NCBI GenBank assembly: GCA_035939775.1
Contig: DASZFO010000134.1
Span: forward strand, 18,973 to 82,972
Source: Pirellulales bacterium
Lineage (GTDB): Bacteria > Planctomycetota > Planctomycetia > Pirellulales > DATAWG01
Direction of reading: 5' to 3'
DNA: 64,000 nucleotides
Shown: one piece after another, positions 46,913 through 57,368 of the stretch
Numbering within the stretch: position 1 is the stretch's first letter
Layout of the letters: every line of letters starts with the position of its first letter
Notes under the pieces: model-generated
The model's database searches: none
The model's input: only the letters and a program-made list of their open reading frames with translations
What the model was told of the DNA's origin: nothing
Made by a program: the position numbers and the translations under genes

Positions 46913-49567
46913 ATGGCCGACACGTTCGATCCATATCATGTGTGGCTGGGGATTCCGCCGGAAGAGCAGCCGCCGAACTATTATCGGCTGTTGGGGATTC
47001 GGCAATTCGAGACGAATCTCGACGTGATCGACAACATGGCCGATCAGCGGATGGCGCATTTGCGGACGTTCCAGACGGGCAAGAACGCGCGGCATTCGCA
47101 AAAGCTCCTCAATGAAGTCGCCGCGGCCAGAGTGTGCCTGCTGAATTCGAAGTCGAAACAGGAATACGATTCCAGGCTGCGGTCAGCGATGGCGGCCGCG
47201 CGACCATCCCCGCCGGTGCTCCAAACGGCAGCCGATCCAAGGACTTCGCCGCGGCCGGCGCCTTCGAGCGAGGTGACGCGCCGCCCGGCGGCTGCGATCG
47301 CGCCGACATCGCTCGATTTGGGTGAGCGTGCGCCGCTGCACAGGCCATCGTCGGTTCGCCGGGCAAGGCCGAAGGGTCCATGGATCAGCGCCGGGGTTGC
47401 GTTATTGGCGGTGATCGCATTGGGAATCGGTTACGTGCTGATGTATCAGCACGACCAGTCACCGGCCGACGACCGCGCTTCGCGGGGCGTGCGTCCAGTC
47501 AACGCAAACGATTCCGATCCGGACGATCCGAAGAACGCCGCAATCCTCGTTTTCAACTCATCGCCAGCAGGACTACCCGCTTTCACGCTGCTGGTCGACG
47601 ATCAGCCCGTTCCTTTAACGGCTAGCGGTGATTTTGAAATCGCCTGCCGGCCGGGCCAGCACAAGGTGAAAGGGACGCGGCCAGGATTCAAACCGATTGC
47701 CGCCACAATCACGGCTGCCGCACGGCAACGGCAATCGGTCAGCCTCGACTGGCAATCGGCGCTGGCGCTTCGATTCGAGTGGCCGATTGGCGACCGGCAA
47801 GGAGCGGAACTGAGAATCGATGGAGTCGTCAAGCCGCTCGACCAAACCGATCTCGAATTCCCCTTGCCGCCGGGTCAGCACACGGTCCGAATCGTTCGCC
47901 CCGGGTTTCGCGTCTTGACCAAGACCATCATGATGACGCTGGAAGGCTGCCCGCCACTCGTGCCGGTTTGGGTTCCGCTATCTGGCAGCCGATCGACGAT
48001 CGCTGCAGACTCCTCCCGCTCGATCTCGCCCGATCCGATTCGACCGGCACCAAGCGACTCGGCCGATGCTTCGACGCCCACGCCGGCGCCAAAACCTTCC
48101 TCGATCGCCGGCGACGAAAAACCTCTCGTCAAGCCAGCCACAACGCCCGACGAGAAGCCTGCGAAGCTAGCCGTTCCGGACGATGCCGCTCTGGCGAAAG
48201 CCACCAAAGCAATTCGCGAACTCTATCTCGACCAGTTGAAGAGCGCCGCGACCGCCGACCAGAAAACCGCGTTGGCCAAGAAGCTATATGTCGACGCCTT
48301 GGGGACCAACGACGATCCGGTGAGCAAATTCGCTTTGCTCAGGATGGCCCGCGACCTGGCTGCCGCGCAGGACGACTTCGACACCGCGTCGGAGATCATC
48401 GGTAAGCTGGCCGAGCAATACGACGTCGATCCGTTCGAAATGCGATTTGATCTCTTGGTCGCGGGAGTCAAGACGGCCCCCGAACCGGAGGACTGCTCCG
48501 CCAAGCTGAACGCCTTCGCCGACGATGCAATCGCTGCCGATCGCTATGAATTGGCGAGGCGAGCGCTCAACGCCGCCCTGGCGCTCAAATGCGATCCGGC
48601 GATTCACAAGCAGACGGCCGCCCACCAGCGTGAAGTTGGTGAGACCGAAGCTGAATTCCATCGATTGAAATCGGCGATCGCGGCGCTCCAAGCCAATTCG
48701 GACGATCCGCAGGCGAACTTGGCAGTCGGCAAATTCAATTGTCTTTTCAAGGGCAAATGGGACGCCGGTTTGCCAATGTTGGCCAAGGGAGGCGATAAGG
48801 CGCTGGCCGAATTGGCAAAGCTCGATCTGTCGGGATCCTCGGCCGCGGCGGACCAGCTCAAATTGGCCGATGGCTGGTGGGATACGGGAAAACTGCAGGC
48901 CCGGTTGCGCGCGAAGGCGCTCTACGAAGCCGCCCTGCCGAGCCTCAGTGGCATCGCACGCACTCGCGTCGAAAAACGGATTCAAGAGGTTGATGCCAAA
49001 GCCGCTGAGACATGGACGAACCTGTTGCGGCTCGTCGATCCGGTAAAGAACGCCGTTTTTGGCAAATGGAGCAAGGGGTCCGACGGGCTGGAGTGTTCTG
49101 GCGTCACTTACTACGACACGCTGATGATTCCCCTGGAGGCCGGCAATAATTACGAAGTGCGGACCAAATTCACTCGTTTGACCGGCGCTGCGGACGTCGC
49201 GCTCTACTTGCCAATCAATGGCGATCACTGTCGGGTGACGCTCGGCGCGCTGGGCCGCTGGGGAGGAATCGATACGATCGAGGGGCGGGCAGTCGGCAAC
49301 AGAAACCCCACCGCGCGTCCGGCCAAGCTGGAGAACAACAAGCGCTATCTGCTCGATGTGGCCGTTCGCACCAGCGGAACGGCCGTTGAAATCGGCGTCC
49401 GCGTCAACGGCGTCGATTTCACGAGCTTCCGCGGCGAGACTTCGCAACTCACCAGTTTGCCCAGTGGAATGCGTCTTCCGAATCCCGATCAGATCGGCAT
49501 CGGCACGCAAAACTCGACGGCCATCTTTCACACGCTGCAATATCGCAAGCTCCCGCCCCTGCGATAG
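46913..49567 (+). CDS. Large planctomycete protein with J-like N-terminus, TM and PEGA-like repeats
   Basis: 884 aa from the ATG at 46913 (GGGGAAGAGAGG upstream). Residues 1-85 are the J-domain-like module FDPYHVWLGIPPEEQPPNYYRLLGI-ADQRMAHLRTFQTGKNARHSQKLLNEVAAARVCLL-KQEYD, without a clear HPD. A TM helix (about 160-180) follows. Then come two PEGA-like beta repeats (about 205-350: GQHKVKGTRPGFKPI, GQHTVRIVRPGFRVL), a helical region of about 400 residues and a C-terminal beta-rich domain. The organisation suggests a cytosolic J-like head and an external body. Function unknown. It ends 3 nt from the convergent ftsH stop. Confidence 0.8.
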   Translation: MADTFDPYHVWLGIPPEEQPPNYYRLLGIRQFETNLDVIDNMADQRMAHLRTFQTGKNARHSQKLLNEVAAARVCLLNSKSKQEYDSRLRSAMAAARPSPPVLQTAADPRTSPRPAPSSEVTRRPAAAIAPTSLDLGERAPLHRPSSVRRARPKGPWISAGVALLAVIALGIGYVLMYQHDQSPADDRASRGVRPVNANDSDPDDPKNAAILVFNSSPAGLPAFTLLVDDQPVPLTASGDFEIACRPGQHKVKGTRPGFKPIAATITAAARQRQSVSLDWQSALALRFEWPIGDRQGAELRIDGVVKPLDQTDLEFPLPPGQHTVRIVRPGFRVLTKTIMMTLEGCPPLVPVWVPLSGSRSTIAADSSRSISPDPIRPAPSDSADASTPTPAPKPSSIAGDEKPLVKPATTPDEKPAKLAVPDDAALAKATKAIRELYLDQLKSAATADQKTALAKKLYVDALGTNDDPVSKFALLRMARDLAAAQDDFDTASEIIGKLAEQYDVDPFEMRFDLLVAGVKTAPEPEDCSAKLNAFADDAIAADRYELARRALNAALALKCDPAIHKQTAAHQREVGETEAEFHRLKSAIAALQANSDDPQANLAVGKFNCLFKGKWDAGLPMLAKGGDKALAELAKLDLSGSSAAADQLKLADGWWDTGKLQARLRAKALYEAALPSLSGIARTRVEKRIQEVDAKAAETWTNLLRLVDPVKNAVFGKWSKGSDGLECSGVTYYDTLMIPLEAGNNYEVRTKFTRLTGAADVALYLPINGDHCRVTLGALGRWGGIDTIEGRAVGNRNPTARPAKLENNKRYLLDVAVRTSGTAVEIGVRVNGVDFTSFRGETSQLTSLPSGMRLPNPDQIGIGTQNSTAIFHTLQYRKLPPLR

Positions 49568-49570
49568 GCT

Positions 49571-51631
49571 TCACACCGACCCTTCCGCCGCGCTCGCTTC
49601 GCGCGGCTCGGGGGCTTCGACGATCGCGTGACGTTTGCGGTCGGCCGTCGTGCCGGGAACGATCCACGGGCCAGGCGACGTCTCTTCGATGATCTGCCGC
49701 ATCTCCTGGCCGTCGATCACTTCTTGCTCCATGAGCCGCTTGGTGAGCGCTTCGAGCGCGGGGCGCCGCGATTCCAATAGCCGTCGGACTTGCTCGATTG
49801 CATCATCGACAATCCGCCGCACCTCTTCATCGATCTCGCGGGCCGTTTGCTCGCTATGCATCGAGCCGCGGGCCATCTCGGCCCCCGCGCCCGTCAAGAA
49901 TGGCGAGCGATTGCTCTCCCGATAGCTCACCCGTCCCAGCCGGCTCATGCCGTAATCCATCACCATGCTGCGGGCGATCTCGCTAGCCCGCTCCAAGTCG
50001 TTTTGCGCGCCGGTGGACACATCGTTGAAGATGATCTCCTCCGTGATCGTGCCGGCCAACAGCACTTGAATGCGCGATTCGAGTTCGCTCTGCGTCATCA
50101 GATAGCGATCGTCGTCGGGGCGCTGCATCGTGTAGCCGAGCGCCGCCAGGCCGCGGGGGATGATCGACACCTTGTGTACTGGATCGGTGTTCGGAAGGCT
50201 ATAGGCGACCAGGGCGTGGCCGCTTTCGTGATACGCGACTCGCTGCTTTTCCTCGATATGAATCACACGTTTTCGCTTTTCGAGCCCGGCCATCACGCGC
50301 TCGATCCCCTCGTTGAATTCGGCCATGCCGACGCTGCTCTTCCCCTTGCGCGCCGCCAATAGCGCCGCTTCGTTCACCAGGTTTGCCAGGTCGGCGCCGA
50401 CGAATCCGGACGTCAGGCCGGCGATGTCGCGCGCATTGACCGCCGGATCGAGCTTGACATTCTGCACGTGGACCTTGAGGATGTCTTCGCGCCCGCGAAC
50501 GTCCGGCCGATCGACCAGCACGTGCCGGTCGAATCGCCCGGGGCGAAGCAGCGCGGGATCGAGCGTCTCGGGCCGGTTCGTGGCGGCCATCACGATCACG
50601 CCGCTATTGCTGCCGAAGCCGTCCATCTCGACCAGCAGCGCATTGAGCGTCTGCTCCCGTTCGTCATGTCCGCCGACGATGCTGCTGCCGCGGGTTTTGC
50701 CGAGCGCATCCAGCTCGTCGATGAAAATGATGCAAGGGGCTTTTGACTCCGCCTGCTGAAACATGTCGCGGACCCGCGCGGCGCCGACGCCGACGAACAT
50801 CTCGACGAAATCGGACCCCGACAGGCCGAAGAACGGCACGCCCGCTTCGCCGGCGATCGCCTTGGCCAAGAGCGTCTTCCCGGTGCCGGGCGGCCCAACC
50901 AAGAGCACACCCTTGGGAATCCGTCCGCCGAGCGTTTGATATTTTTCCGGCGTGCGGAGGAACTCCACGACTTCGCGGAGTTCCTCGACCGCCTCGTCGA
51001 TACCGGCGATGTCGTCGAACGTGATGCCAAGGTCCTCCTGGGCGTACATCTTGCCGCGGCTGCGGCCAAACGCCATCGGCGAGCCAGCCCCGCCGATCTT
51101 GCGGAAAAGAACGAAGAAGATCACGACGATGATCGCGCCGGCGGCAAGGTAGGGCAACCAGATCGTCTTCCACGCGGTCGGTCCTTCGGGATAATCGAAT
51201 CCGCGAAGCTTCGCGTCTTGCAGCATCTTGCTCAGGTCGTCTTTCTCGCTTTTGTTGACGAAGAATGAGACCACCGTGCCCGCCGCCGCCTTACCGACTC
51301 GCTTGTCGTCCGTGGAATCGACCTCTTGCCGCGTGATCTTGCCCTCGACCCGCTGCGAGGCGACTACCAGATCAGTCGGATTCGAATAGCGGATCAGTTT
51401 GCCATCGGCGGGGTCGTTGACTTCGACTACCTTGTCCTTGTCGTGACGCGTATCTTGCACTAGCCGGACGAAATCGTCGTACGACAGGTGATACGAGCGA
51501 TCTTGCTGCCAGTAAACGACCAGAACGAGGGCGACGGCGCCCACGGCCAATAGATACCAGACGACGTTGGGGCTGAAGGGAGGGGTCCGTTTTTCCGGCG
51601 GTTTGCGAGGCGGCTCGTTGCGCTTTTCCAT
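49571..51631 (-). CDS. ftsH: ATP-dependent zinc metalloprotease FtsH
   Basis: 686 aa. Two TM helices (23-40 and 159-177) bracket the periplasmic domain. The AAA module has Walker A GPPGTGKT (246-253), Walker [11 protein letters not shown] (301-310), the pore motif [10 protein letters not shown] and the SRH with [19 protein letters not shown]. The protease site is HESGH (468-472), with the third zinc ligand in the region after [12 protein letters not shown]. FtsH degrades misassembled membrane proteins and regulators such as LpxC. The N-terminus is Pro/Lys/Arg-rich. It probably forms hexamers. Confidence 0.96.
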   Translation of the reverse strand: MEKRNEPPRKPPEKRTPPFSPNVVWYLLAVGAVALVLVVYWQQDRSYHLSYDDFVRLVQDTRHDKDKVVEVNDPADGKLIRYSNPTDLVVASQRVEGKITRQEVDSTDDKRVGKAAAGTVVSFFVNKSEKDDLSKMLQDAKLRGFDYPEGPTAWKTIWLPYLAAGAIIVVIFFVLFRKIGGAGSPMAFGRSRGKMYAQEDLGITFDDIAGIDEAVEELREVVEFLRTPEKYQTLGGRIPKGVLLVGPPGTGKTLLAKAIAGEAGVPFFGLSGSDFVEMFVGVGAARVRDMFQQAESKAPCIIFIDELDALGKTRGSSIVGGHDEREQTLNALLVEMDGFGSNSGVIVMAATNRPETLDPALLRPGRFDRHVLVDRPDVRGREDILKVHVQNVKLDPAVNARDIAGLTSGFVGADLANLVNEAALLAARKGKSSVGMAEFNEGIERVMAGLEKRKRVIHIEEKQRVAYHESGHALVAYSLPNTDPVHKVSIIPRGLAALGYTMQRPDDDRYLMTQSELESRIQVLLAGTITEEIIFNDVSTGAQNDLERASEIARSMVMDYGMSRLGRVSYRESNRSPFLTGAGAEMARGSMHSEQTAREIDEEVRRIVDDAIEQVRRLLESRRPALEALTKRLMEQEVIDGQEMRQIIEETSPGPWIVPGTTADRKRHAIVEAPEPREASAAEGSV

Positions 51632-51827
51632 GCCGATTCCATTGCGAACTGAAGGGAGGAAGCAAAAAGACTATTCTTCCATCCTAAGCACTCCGCCCCG
51701 GCGGTCAATCTAGCTTGCTAGCAACGCTGCCGAGCAGGATTGCCCTTGAACCCGCGCGCCGTTTCCGCTACAAGTCGCGCCCTCTTCTCATATTCTCGTC
51801 TCGTTCTCTCTTCTCAGGAGCCGTGCG

Positions 51828-53228
51828 ATGCGCATCTTGGGCGTTGTCGTCGGGTCGTGTTGCGCCGGGCTCGTGGCCGGCCTTGCCCCGGCGGCCGAAG
51901 ACGGCCAGTTTCCTTATACCGCGTATGCGAATTCCGACGACGTATATGTCCGGAGCGGGCCCGGGAAGAACTACTACCCGACCGAAAAACTTTCGCGCGG
52001 CGACGCAGTCGAGATCTATCGCCATGACCCGGGGGGCTGGTATGCCATCCGACCGCCGCGCGGCAGCTTCAGTTGGGTCCCCGCCCAGCTATTGCAGCCG
52101 ACCCGAGATCATCTGGCGGTGACCAACGGCGATCGAGTGGTCAGCCGCGTCGGCAGCCGCTTCAGCGACGTCCGTGACGTGATCCAGGTCAGGCTCGATC
52201 GCGGCGAAGAGGTCGAGATTCTCGAAGTCAAAACGCTCGTCACCGGCGGACAATCGGAGCAGTGGTGCAAGATCGCACCTCCCTCGGGCGAGTTCCGTTG
52301 GGTGTTCGGCAAATTTGTGGACGAACAGCAGCCAATGCCGGAACGCAGGCCCGCCGAGGATCGAAGCCGAAGCGTCGCAGACCGCGATCCGTCGGGCGAG
52401 GATCGCCCGGTTCGAGCCGTGTCGGCGGTGCGCTCGGGGCGTTATTACACGGAAGATACCGATCCGCCGGACGCGGGAGATGACGATGGCGGCAATGTAC
52501 TTCGAACGTCCGGCGCACGCGGCGACAACCCCGGTGGCGGCGAACGCGACGTCGCGCTGACGGCCGCCAGCGATCGTGCTAGCGATTGGCGGCGAAACGG
52601 CCCGACGCGCTCCGCCGCCAAGCCGGCTGCGGCGCCTCCCGCGGACGCGTTCCAAGCGGAGATCGACGCCATCGATCTCGCGCTCTCGTCGATGGTGGTT
52701 GAGGAGCCGAGCGTCTGGAAATTCGACGACCTCGATCGCCGCGCCGAGACAGCCTTGGATCGCGCGCAAACGGCGCTCGAGCGCGGCAAGGCGCGGCTCT
52801 TGCTCGACCGAATCGCCAAGTTCGAAGACATTAAGCGGCGAGCCGATACAATCCAACAGGTCCAGGCGGCCACCGATCGCCGCAATAGTCAGACGATCAA
52901 TGTTGCCGACACGCGCCCGCCGATCGGGCTGGCGCAAGTCGAGGGCAACGACCGGTTCGATGCCAGCGGCCGGCTCATTAATGTCGTTTCGCAACGGCCG
53001 AATGCGCCGCCTTACGCGCTCGTGAATGCCGATCGCGTCGTGATGGCGTTCGTCACTCCGGCGCCCGGCGTGAACTTGCGGCCGTTCATCAACCGGCAGA
53101 TCGGGGTGAGCGGCCAGCGTGGCTTCATCCCCGAGCTGAACAAGCCGCACATCACGGCCCTTCGTGTGTCGACGCTCGACGAATCCCCCTCGGCCCTCGC
53201 CGCCAGCCGCGACCCGCTCCGGCGGTAA
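51828..53228 (+). CDS. Secreted protein with two bacterial SH3 domains
   Basis: 466 aa. A signal peptide (MRILGVVVGSCCAGLVAGLAPA) is followed by SH3b 1 (about 30-85: DDVYVRSGPGKNYYPTEKLSRGDAVEIYRH-GGWYAIRPP) and SH3b 2 (about 92-160: VVSRVGSRFSDVRDVIQVRLDRGEEVEILE-WCKIAPPSGEFRWVFGKFV). A disordered Arg/Asp-rich stretch and a helical segment (about 275-340) follow. The C-terminal ~110 residues have GNDRFDASGRLINVVSQRPNAPPYALVN. SH3b pairs usually bind peptidoglycan or surface polymers. It is divergent from ftsH; AGGAG lies 5 nt before the ATG. Confidence 0.88.
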   Translation: MRILGVVVGSCCAGLVAGLAPAAEDGQFPYTAYANSDDVYVRSGPGKNYYPTEKLSRGDAVEIYRHDPGGWYAIRPPRGSFSWVPAQLLQPTRDHLAVTNGDRVVSRVGSRFSDVRDVIQVRLDRGEEVEILEVKTLVTGGQSEQWCKIAPPSGEFRWVFGKFVDEQQPMPERRPAEDRSRSVADRDPSGEDRPVRAVSAVRSGRYYTEDTDPPDAGDDDGGNVLRTSGARGDNPGGGERDVALTAASDRASDWRRNGPTRSAAKPAAAPPADAFQAEIDAIDLALSSMVVEEPSVWKFDDLDRRAETALDRAQTALERGKARLLLDRIAKFEDIKRRADTIQQVQAATDRRNSQTINVADTRPPIGLAQVEGNDRFDASGRLINVVSQRPNAPPYALVNADRVVMAFVTPAPGVNLRPFINRQIGVSGQRGFIPELNKPHITALRVSTLDESPSALAASRDPLRR

Positions 53229-53320
53229 CAAAGGAACTGGAGCAAACGGAGGGAACGGAGTCGGCAACGCCGACTTCACACTCCCCCTTCCTCTGTTACC
53301 TTCTGTTCGTTCCAAAGACT

Positions 53321-54358
53321 TCATCCCGTGGGGGTCCAGCCCGGTAGCGGCGATTCGTAGATTTTCGGTGTGGCGGCGGCTTGCATTTTGGTGATGCGCT
53401 GCTCGGCCTGTGCGACGGCTGCGGCGGAATCGTGAACTTCCAGGGCGATCTCGAAGCGGGCGGTTTCACCGGCGGCCATTTTGCGCACGCGGCCTTGCGA
53501 ATTCTCGAACGATCTGGGGTTCGGAAAGTTCGTCGCCGGCTCGAGGCCCGTCACGTAGCCATCGGCCAGCGGCGGGTAGTTCTTCCAGAGACTGAAGCAG
53601 GGAAGTTCGCGACTGTGGAATTGGAGGCTGATGCCGTGCTCGCCCGCGGCGCTTGCGAGCAAGACCTCGCTGCGTTCAATCGAATCGGCCAGAAGCTGGC
53701 AGAAGAATACTTCTTCCATAGCGGCAACTTGCGGTTCGCCGAAACGGCTCCAATGGCTCGCTCCGAGCGCCGAATGTGAGTCGCGCGGCACTAGTTGCTT
53801 GATCGGTGCGACGATCCGCGATCCGGGCTCGAGTAGCGGGGGCCCGAAATTGATGTGGTAGAGCAATTGCATTTCGCCAGGGCTGCCGGAAAGATTCGTT
53901 ACTTCGTCAACCACCTCGAATCGCGGCTCGCCGACCCGGATGCGCAGCGTCGACGTAAGCCGCAGTTTCTGAAAGTGAAACCGGCATTCGTCCACGACGC
54001 CGGTGACGCGAATCTCTCCCGCGTCGCGATCGGATTCGACGACGAGTCGATGCGCCGGTTGATTGGCGATTCGGCCATGCAGCGGGTGAACGAGTGAGCC
54101 GCGCGAATCGAAATCGGGCGCTCCGTTGCTGAATAGCCCGCACCGGCAGAGCAATTCGTCGAAACCGTCGAGCCACCCAAGTCCACTCGGCTCGCCAAGC
54201 GAGACGAATTTCGGGTGCACCGGCCCGCGGACCGGCGAGTTCCAACCGATTTGCCAATCTCCGTGCCAAACTTTCCAGACGCCCATTCCCCGCTGGGGCA
54301 AAAGCGCGATGCGCAAACGACCGTTATCAATCGTCAGCAGCTCGACGCCGTCGCGCAA
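53321..54358 (-). CDS. DUF4432 (aldose 1-epimerase-like) protein, true start unclear
   Basis: 345 aa from TTG 54358. The beta-sandwich is galactose-mutarotase-like: LLPQRGMGVWKVWHGDWQIGWNSPVRGPVHP, GLGWLDGFDELLCRCGLFSNGAPD, LHGRIANQPAHRL, LLYHINFGPPLLEPGSRI, PCFSLWKNYPPLADGYVTGLEPATNFPNPR. DUF4432 proteins bind sugars; no reaction is proven for this subgroup. The frame stays open 40 codons upstream to 54478 and encodes SAELGLSDCRLAKRTLRGG-, which looks like the normal family N-terminus. There is no ATG, GTG or TTG in it. A start from an unusual codon or a small indel near ATG 54444 is possible. Confidence 0.85.
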   Translation of the reverse strand: MRDGVELLTIDNGRLRIALLPQRGMGVWKVWHGDWQIGWNSPVRGPVHPKFVSLGEPSGLGWLDGFDELLCRCGLFSNGAPDFDSRGSLVHPLHGRIANQPAHRLVVESDRDAGEIRVTGVVDECRFHFQKLRLTSTLRIRVGEPRFEVVDEVTNLSGSPGEMQLLYHINFGPPLLEPGSRIVAPIKQLVPRDSHSALGASHWSRFGEPQVAAMEEVFFCQLLADSIERSEVLLASAAGEHGISLQFHSRELPCFSLWKNYPPLADGYVTGLEPATNFPNPRSFENSQGRVRKMAAGETARFEIALEVHDSAAAVAQAEQRITKMQAAATPKIYESPLPGWTPTG

Positions 54359-54478
54359 GCCGCCGCGCAGCGTCCGTTTCGCGAGGCGGCAATCGGAGAG
54401 GCCGAGTTCCGCCGAATCGATCGTGACTTGCTCGGCGAAAACATCGTCTCCCGGATTGCCGCATAGATCCGTTAGGGT

Positions 54479-55230
54479 CTAGGTCGTTTTTGACATGCGA
54501 TCAAGCACCGAGTTTTGAAATGACCGACCGCGATGTCGCTCGAATCGGTTCATTCCCGCCGGAGTGGGTCTGTCGGGCGATGATTCACGCGCCATCAGCT
54601 TGCTGCCAGCAATGCTGAATGCGCCAGCAACTCAATTGGGCTGATGGCTTGTTGGCAGTGCCGGCACCGCAACGCGATCGGTTAATTGCGGCGCTACCGG
54701 GGAATAGTGTAGCGCTTGAATGCCTCAATTGCCACGGTCGCGCGTGTGTCGTTCCACGTGGTGGGCCGGTCGGCTCCGCAATTGCAGTTGCCGATACTTG
54801 ATTCGCTCTGCGGGGTTGATTATGATGCGTGCAGACCTTGAGCCATTCGCGTTTGGGGTTTTCGCGGGCGGGAGGCCTGTGACGGGGGATGCGGTCGGAC
54901 ATTCGGGCCAGGGACTTGCCGACGGGTTCTCGTGCGGCAAGGCAAGCGGGTGTCAGCCGGGCATAGAGATTTACATCATTGGGTTTTGTTTCGGCTCTCT
55001 CGTATTTCTTTTTTCTTGGTTCCGGTTTCTTGAGGTGGGCTCGTTACGCGCCATCGCAAGTCGGGCGGCGCTATCGAGCTGGATAAGTTCCTCGGAATGA
55101 GAAGAGGCACGCGATGCCGCGCGATGGTGGACAGACCTCGCGCGGCCATGGCGAGCGCGCTCACGTATAGGCGCGCCGTCGCGCTTTTCATTCGTTCGCC
55201 GTTCGGCGATGTGCCTGAGGAACTACTACT
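54479..55230. other. Long intergenic region without a supported gene
   Basis: About 750 nt. Open frames here are short and lack ribosome-binding sites or recognisable sequence. One dyad stands out: gccatcagc near 54591-54599 with gctgatggc near 54640-54649, plus small hairpins. No tRNA, 4.5S or tmRNA pattern was found. Confidence 0.4.
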
Positions 55231-55812
55231 ATGAGCATCGCGGATTGGAATCCGGCCGCCCTGGATGCGGCCCAGGATTCAGTGGGGAAGACTGGTGAGG
55301 AAACCAGCGGAAGGGAGAAGCGGGTGGCGGCAGATTCCGAAATCGGCTGCCCGCAACGGCCGCTGCATCGATTGAGTGCGGTTCGCAAGCAACAAGGGAT
55401 CTCGCAACGCAATGTCGCCCGGCGATTGGGAGTCGAAGTGGCGGCGGTATGCGAGCAAGAGCAGGAGTCGGCCGATTTGCCGCTGAGCGTGCTTTACGCC
55501 TGGCAGAGGATCCTGGAGGTGCCGGTGGCGGAATTGCTCGTCGATAGCGACGCGCCCCTCTCGCCGCCGGTGCTCGACAGGGCCAGATTGGTCAAAGTAA
55601 TGAAGACGACGGCGGCCATCATGGAGAAGGCGCATAGCAACTCGCTCAAGCGATTGGTGACGATGTTGGTCGAACAGTTGTTGGAGATCATGCCGGAGTT
55701 GCGAGAAGTGGCTGCCTGGCACACGATTGGCCAGCGGCGAACACTCGACGACTATGGCCGCGCCGTCGAGCGCCAATTGCCCGACGACTTGCTCCGCCGG
55801 ACGTCCCGGTAG
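55231..55812 (+). CDS. XRE-family helix-turn-helix regulator
   Basis: 193 aa. After a 45-residue N-terminal arm, LHRLSAVRKQQGISQRNVARRLGVEVAAVCEQEQESADLPLSVLYAWQRILEVPVAELL fits the Cro/CI-type HTH (about 46-104). The C-terminal ~85 residues are helical (ARLVKVMKTTAAIMEKAHSNSLKRLVTMLVEQLLEIMPELREVAAW), probably for dimerisation. It lies 263 nt upstream of the S10 operon on the same strand, where tuf/fus genes often sit. It might influence the ribosomal operon, but nothing in the sequence proves it. Confidence 0.85.
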   Translation: MSIADWNPAALDAAQDSVGKTGEETSGREKRVAADSEIGCPQRPLHRLSAVRKQQGISQRNVARRLGVEVAAVCEQEQESADLPLSVLYAWQRILEVPVAELLVDSDAPLSPPVLDRARLVKVMKTTAAIMEKAHSNSLKRLVTMLVEQLLEIMPELREVAAWHTIGQRRTLDDYGRAVERQLPDDLLRRTSR

Positions 55813-56075
55813 CTTGGGCCGCGTTCGGCAAACACTAACCCGGTGCGCTAGTTTGGGACTGCCGTCTGCTTCCCTCGCTGGCGCGTCGGGTTGGTGTACG
55901 GGGACATCTTTCGCGATGGAAAATCGCCAGCTTTGGCGGTTGACACCCCTCTCTAAACTCCTTAAGATCACTGGTTTCCAACATGGGAACTTGTATTCCA
56001 GCATCGAAATAACCCGCATTTGACGGCGGTTTTTATTGGCAGGGGGACGCCGGCAACGCTCGGCGGGAGAAGACT

Positions 56076-56405
56076 GTGGCCGGCCACTCGCACGAGATGA
56101 TTCGAATTCGGATGGAGGCCTACGATCACTCGGTCTTGGACCAAAGCGCGGCGGAGATCGTGGATACGGCCAAGCGGACCAACTCGGAGGTCCATGGACC
56201 GATCCCGTTGCCGACCCGGATCGAGCGATATACGGTGCTCTCGAGCCCGCACGTGGACAAAAAAGCCCGCCAGCAGTTTGAGATTCGCACGCACAAGCGG
56301 CTGATCGACATCGTGCAGGCGACCGCCAAAACAATCGAGGCATTGAATAAACTGAGCCTGCCAGCGGGCGTGGACATCAAGATCAAGGCCAGCGGGCGGC
56401 ATTAA
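56076..56405 (+). CDS. rpsJ: 30S ribosomal protein S10
   Basis: 109 aa with a GTG start (GGGAG 7 nt upstream); an internal ATG at 56097 would give the minimal form. It contains [72 protein letters not shown]10 binds 16S rRNA in the 30S head and also joins NusB in antitermination. It opens the S10-spc cluster. It is unusually separated from rplC by 196 nt that contain a hairpin element. Confidence 0.95.
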   Translation: MAGHSHEMIRIRMEAYDHSVLDQSAAEIVDTAKRTNSEVHGPIPLPTRIERYTVLSSPHVDKKARQQFEIRTHKRLIDIVQATAKTIEALNKLSLPAGVDIKIKASGRH

Positions 56406-56408
56406 TAG

Positions 56409-56459
56409 TTGGAGTTCAGCCTTTAGGCTGCTATTCGCAGGCTAAAGCCTGAACTCCAA
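56409..56459. repeat. Hairpin element between rpsJ and rplC
   Basis: Arms 56409-56427 and 56441-56459 match at 17 of 19 positions (ttggagttcag-ctttag) around a 13-nt centre. It begins 4 nt after the rpsJ stop. With no T-tract it is not an ordinary terminator. Confidence 0.88.
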
Positions 56460-56601
56460 GATGTTGGTCGGAATTCGGCGGGCGCATTTTTCAATAAACG
56501 ACAATTTTTCGGAACCTCTATGCAACGGAAGCTGAACGGGTAAATCGGGGCGAACTCGTCTCCGATCTCCCGCCGGCGAGCGTGAGCAGGGAAATACGAC
56601 G

Positions 56602-57288
56602 ATGGCGATTGGACTACTCGGCCGCAAGGTCGGGATGACTCAGATATTCGACGAAGCCGGAACGGTGATTCCGGTGACGGTCATCGAGGCCGGGCCCTGC
56701 CACGTGCTGCAGCTTCGCACGGCGGATCGGGACGGTTACAGCGCGGTCCAACTCGGCTTTCGCGACAAACCCCGCCGCCTCGCCACGCGCAGCCAACGCG
56801 GCCAGGTCGCCCGGCTGGATAATAGCAAGCGGGCGAAATCGGGGGTCGCACTTCTGCCCAAGGCCAATTGCGAGCCGAAGCGGTTCGTCCGCGAATTTCG
56901 CGGCGCCGACGGCGCGGAGCCTTCCGTCACGGTCGGGCAAGAACTCAAGGTCGATCTGTTCGAGAAGGTCGAGTCCGTCGATGTCACCGGCACGAGCAAG
57001 GGGCGCGGCACGGCCGGGGTGATGCGGCGACACAACTTCAAGGGGCAGCGTGCCACGCACGGCGTGAAGAAGGTGCATCGTCACGGCGGCGGCACGAGCA
57101 TGAACACCTTCCCCGCCCGCGTGTTCAAGGGAAAGCGAATGGCCGGGCGGATGGGAAATGAGCGGAAAACCTCTCGAAATCTCAAGGTGGTCCGCGTCGA
57201 TCTCGAAAACAACTTGCTGCTCGTCCGCGGCGCGGTTCCGGGTCCCAATGGCGGCTATTTGATCATCCGAGAAACGAACATTCTGTAA
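56602..57288 (+). CDS. rplC: 50S ribosomal protein L3
   Basis: 228 aa. It starts MAIGLLGRKVGMTQIFDEAGTVIPVTVIEAGPCHVLQ and has the extended loop KGRGTAGVMRRHNFKGQRATHGVKKVHRHGG, which reaches toward the peptidyl-transferase centre. The MAGRMGNERKTSRNLKVVRVD strand is also typical. An initiator protein of 50S assembly; position and length are standard. Confidence 0.97.
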   Translation: MAIGLLGRKVGMTQIFDEAGTVIPVTVIEAGPCHVLQLRTADRDGYSAVQLGFRDKPRRLATRSQRGQVARLDNSKRAKSGVALLPKANCEPKRFVREFRGADGAEPSVTVGQELKVDLFEKVESVDVTGTSKGRGTAGVMRRHNFKGQRATHGVKKVHRHGGGTSMNTFPARVFKGKRMAGRMGNERKTSRNLKVVRVDLENNLLLVRGAVPGPNGGYLIIRETNIL

Positions 57289-57330
57289 ATCAGAATAAGC
57301 GCGGCACGAGTGCCGCGGCTAACGATAGCG

Positions 57331-57361
57331 TTTTTGTACTTCGTACTTAGTCCTTCGTACC
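57331..57361. repeat. Word repeat family A between rplC and rplD
   Basis: The string tttgtacttcgtacttagtc and its continuation ends 8 nt before the rplD ATG. It is the complement orientation of the tacgaag words at 3701 and 59632. Confidence 0.85.
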
Positions 57362-57368
57362 TGATGCC

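Noticed and set aside
54720..55100. 126-codon open frame in the long intergenic region
   Set aside because: No ribosome-binding site, a cysteine/serine-rich improbable N-terminus and no recognisable domain. Treated as chance.
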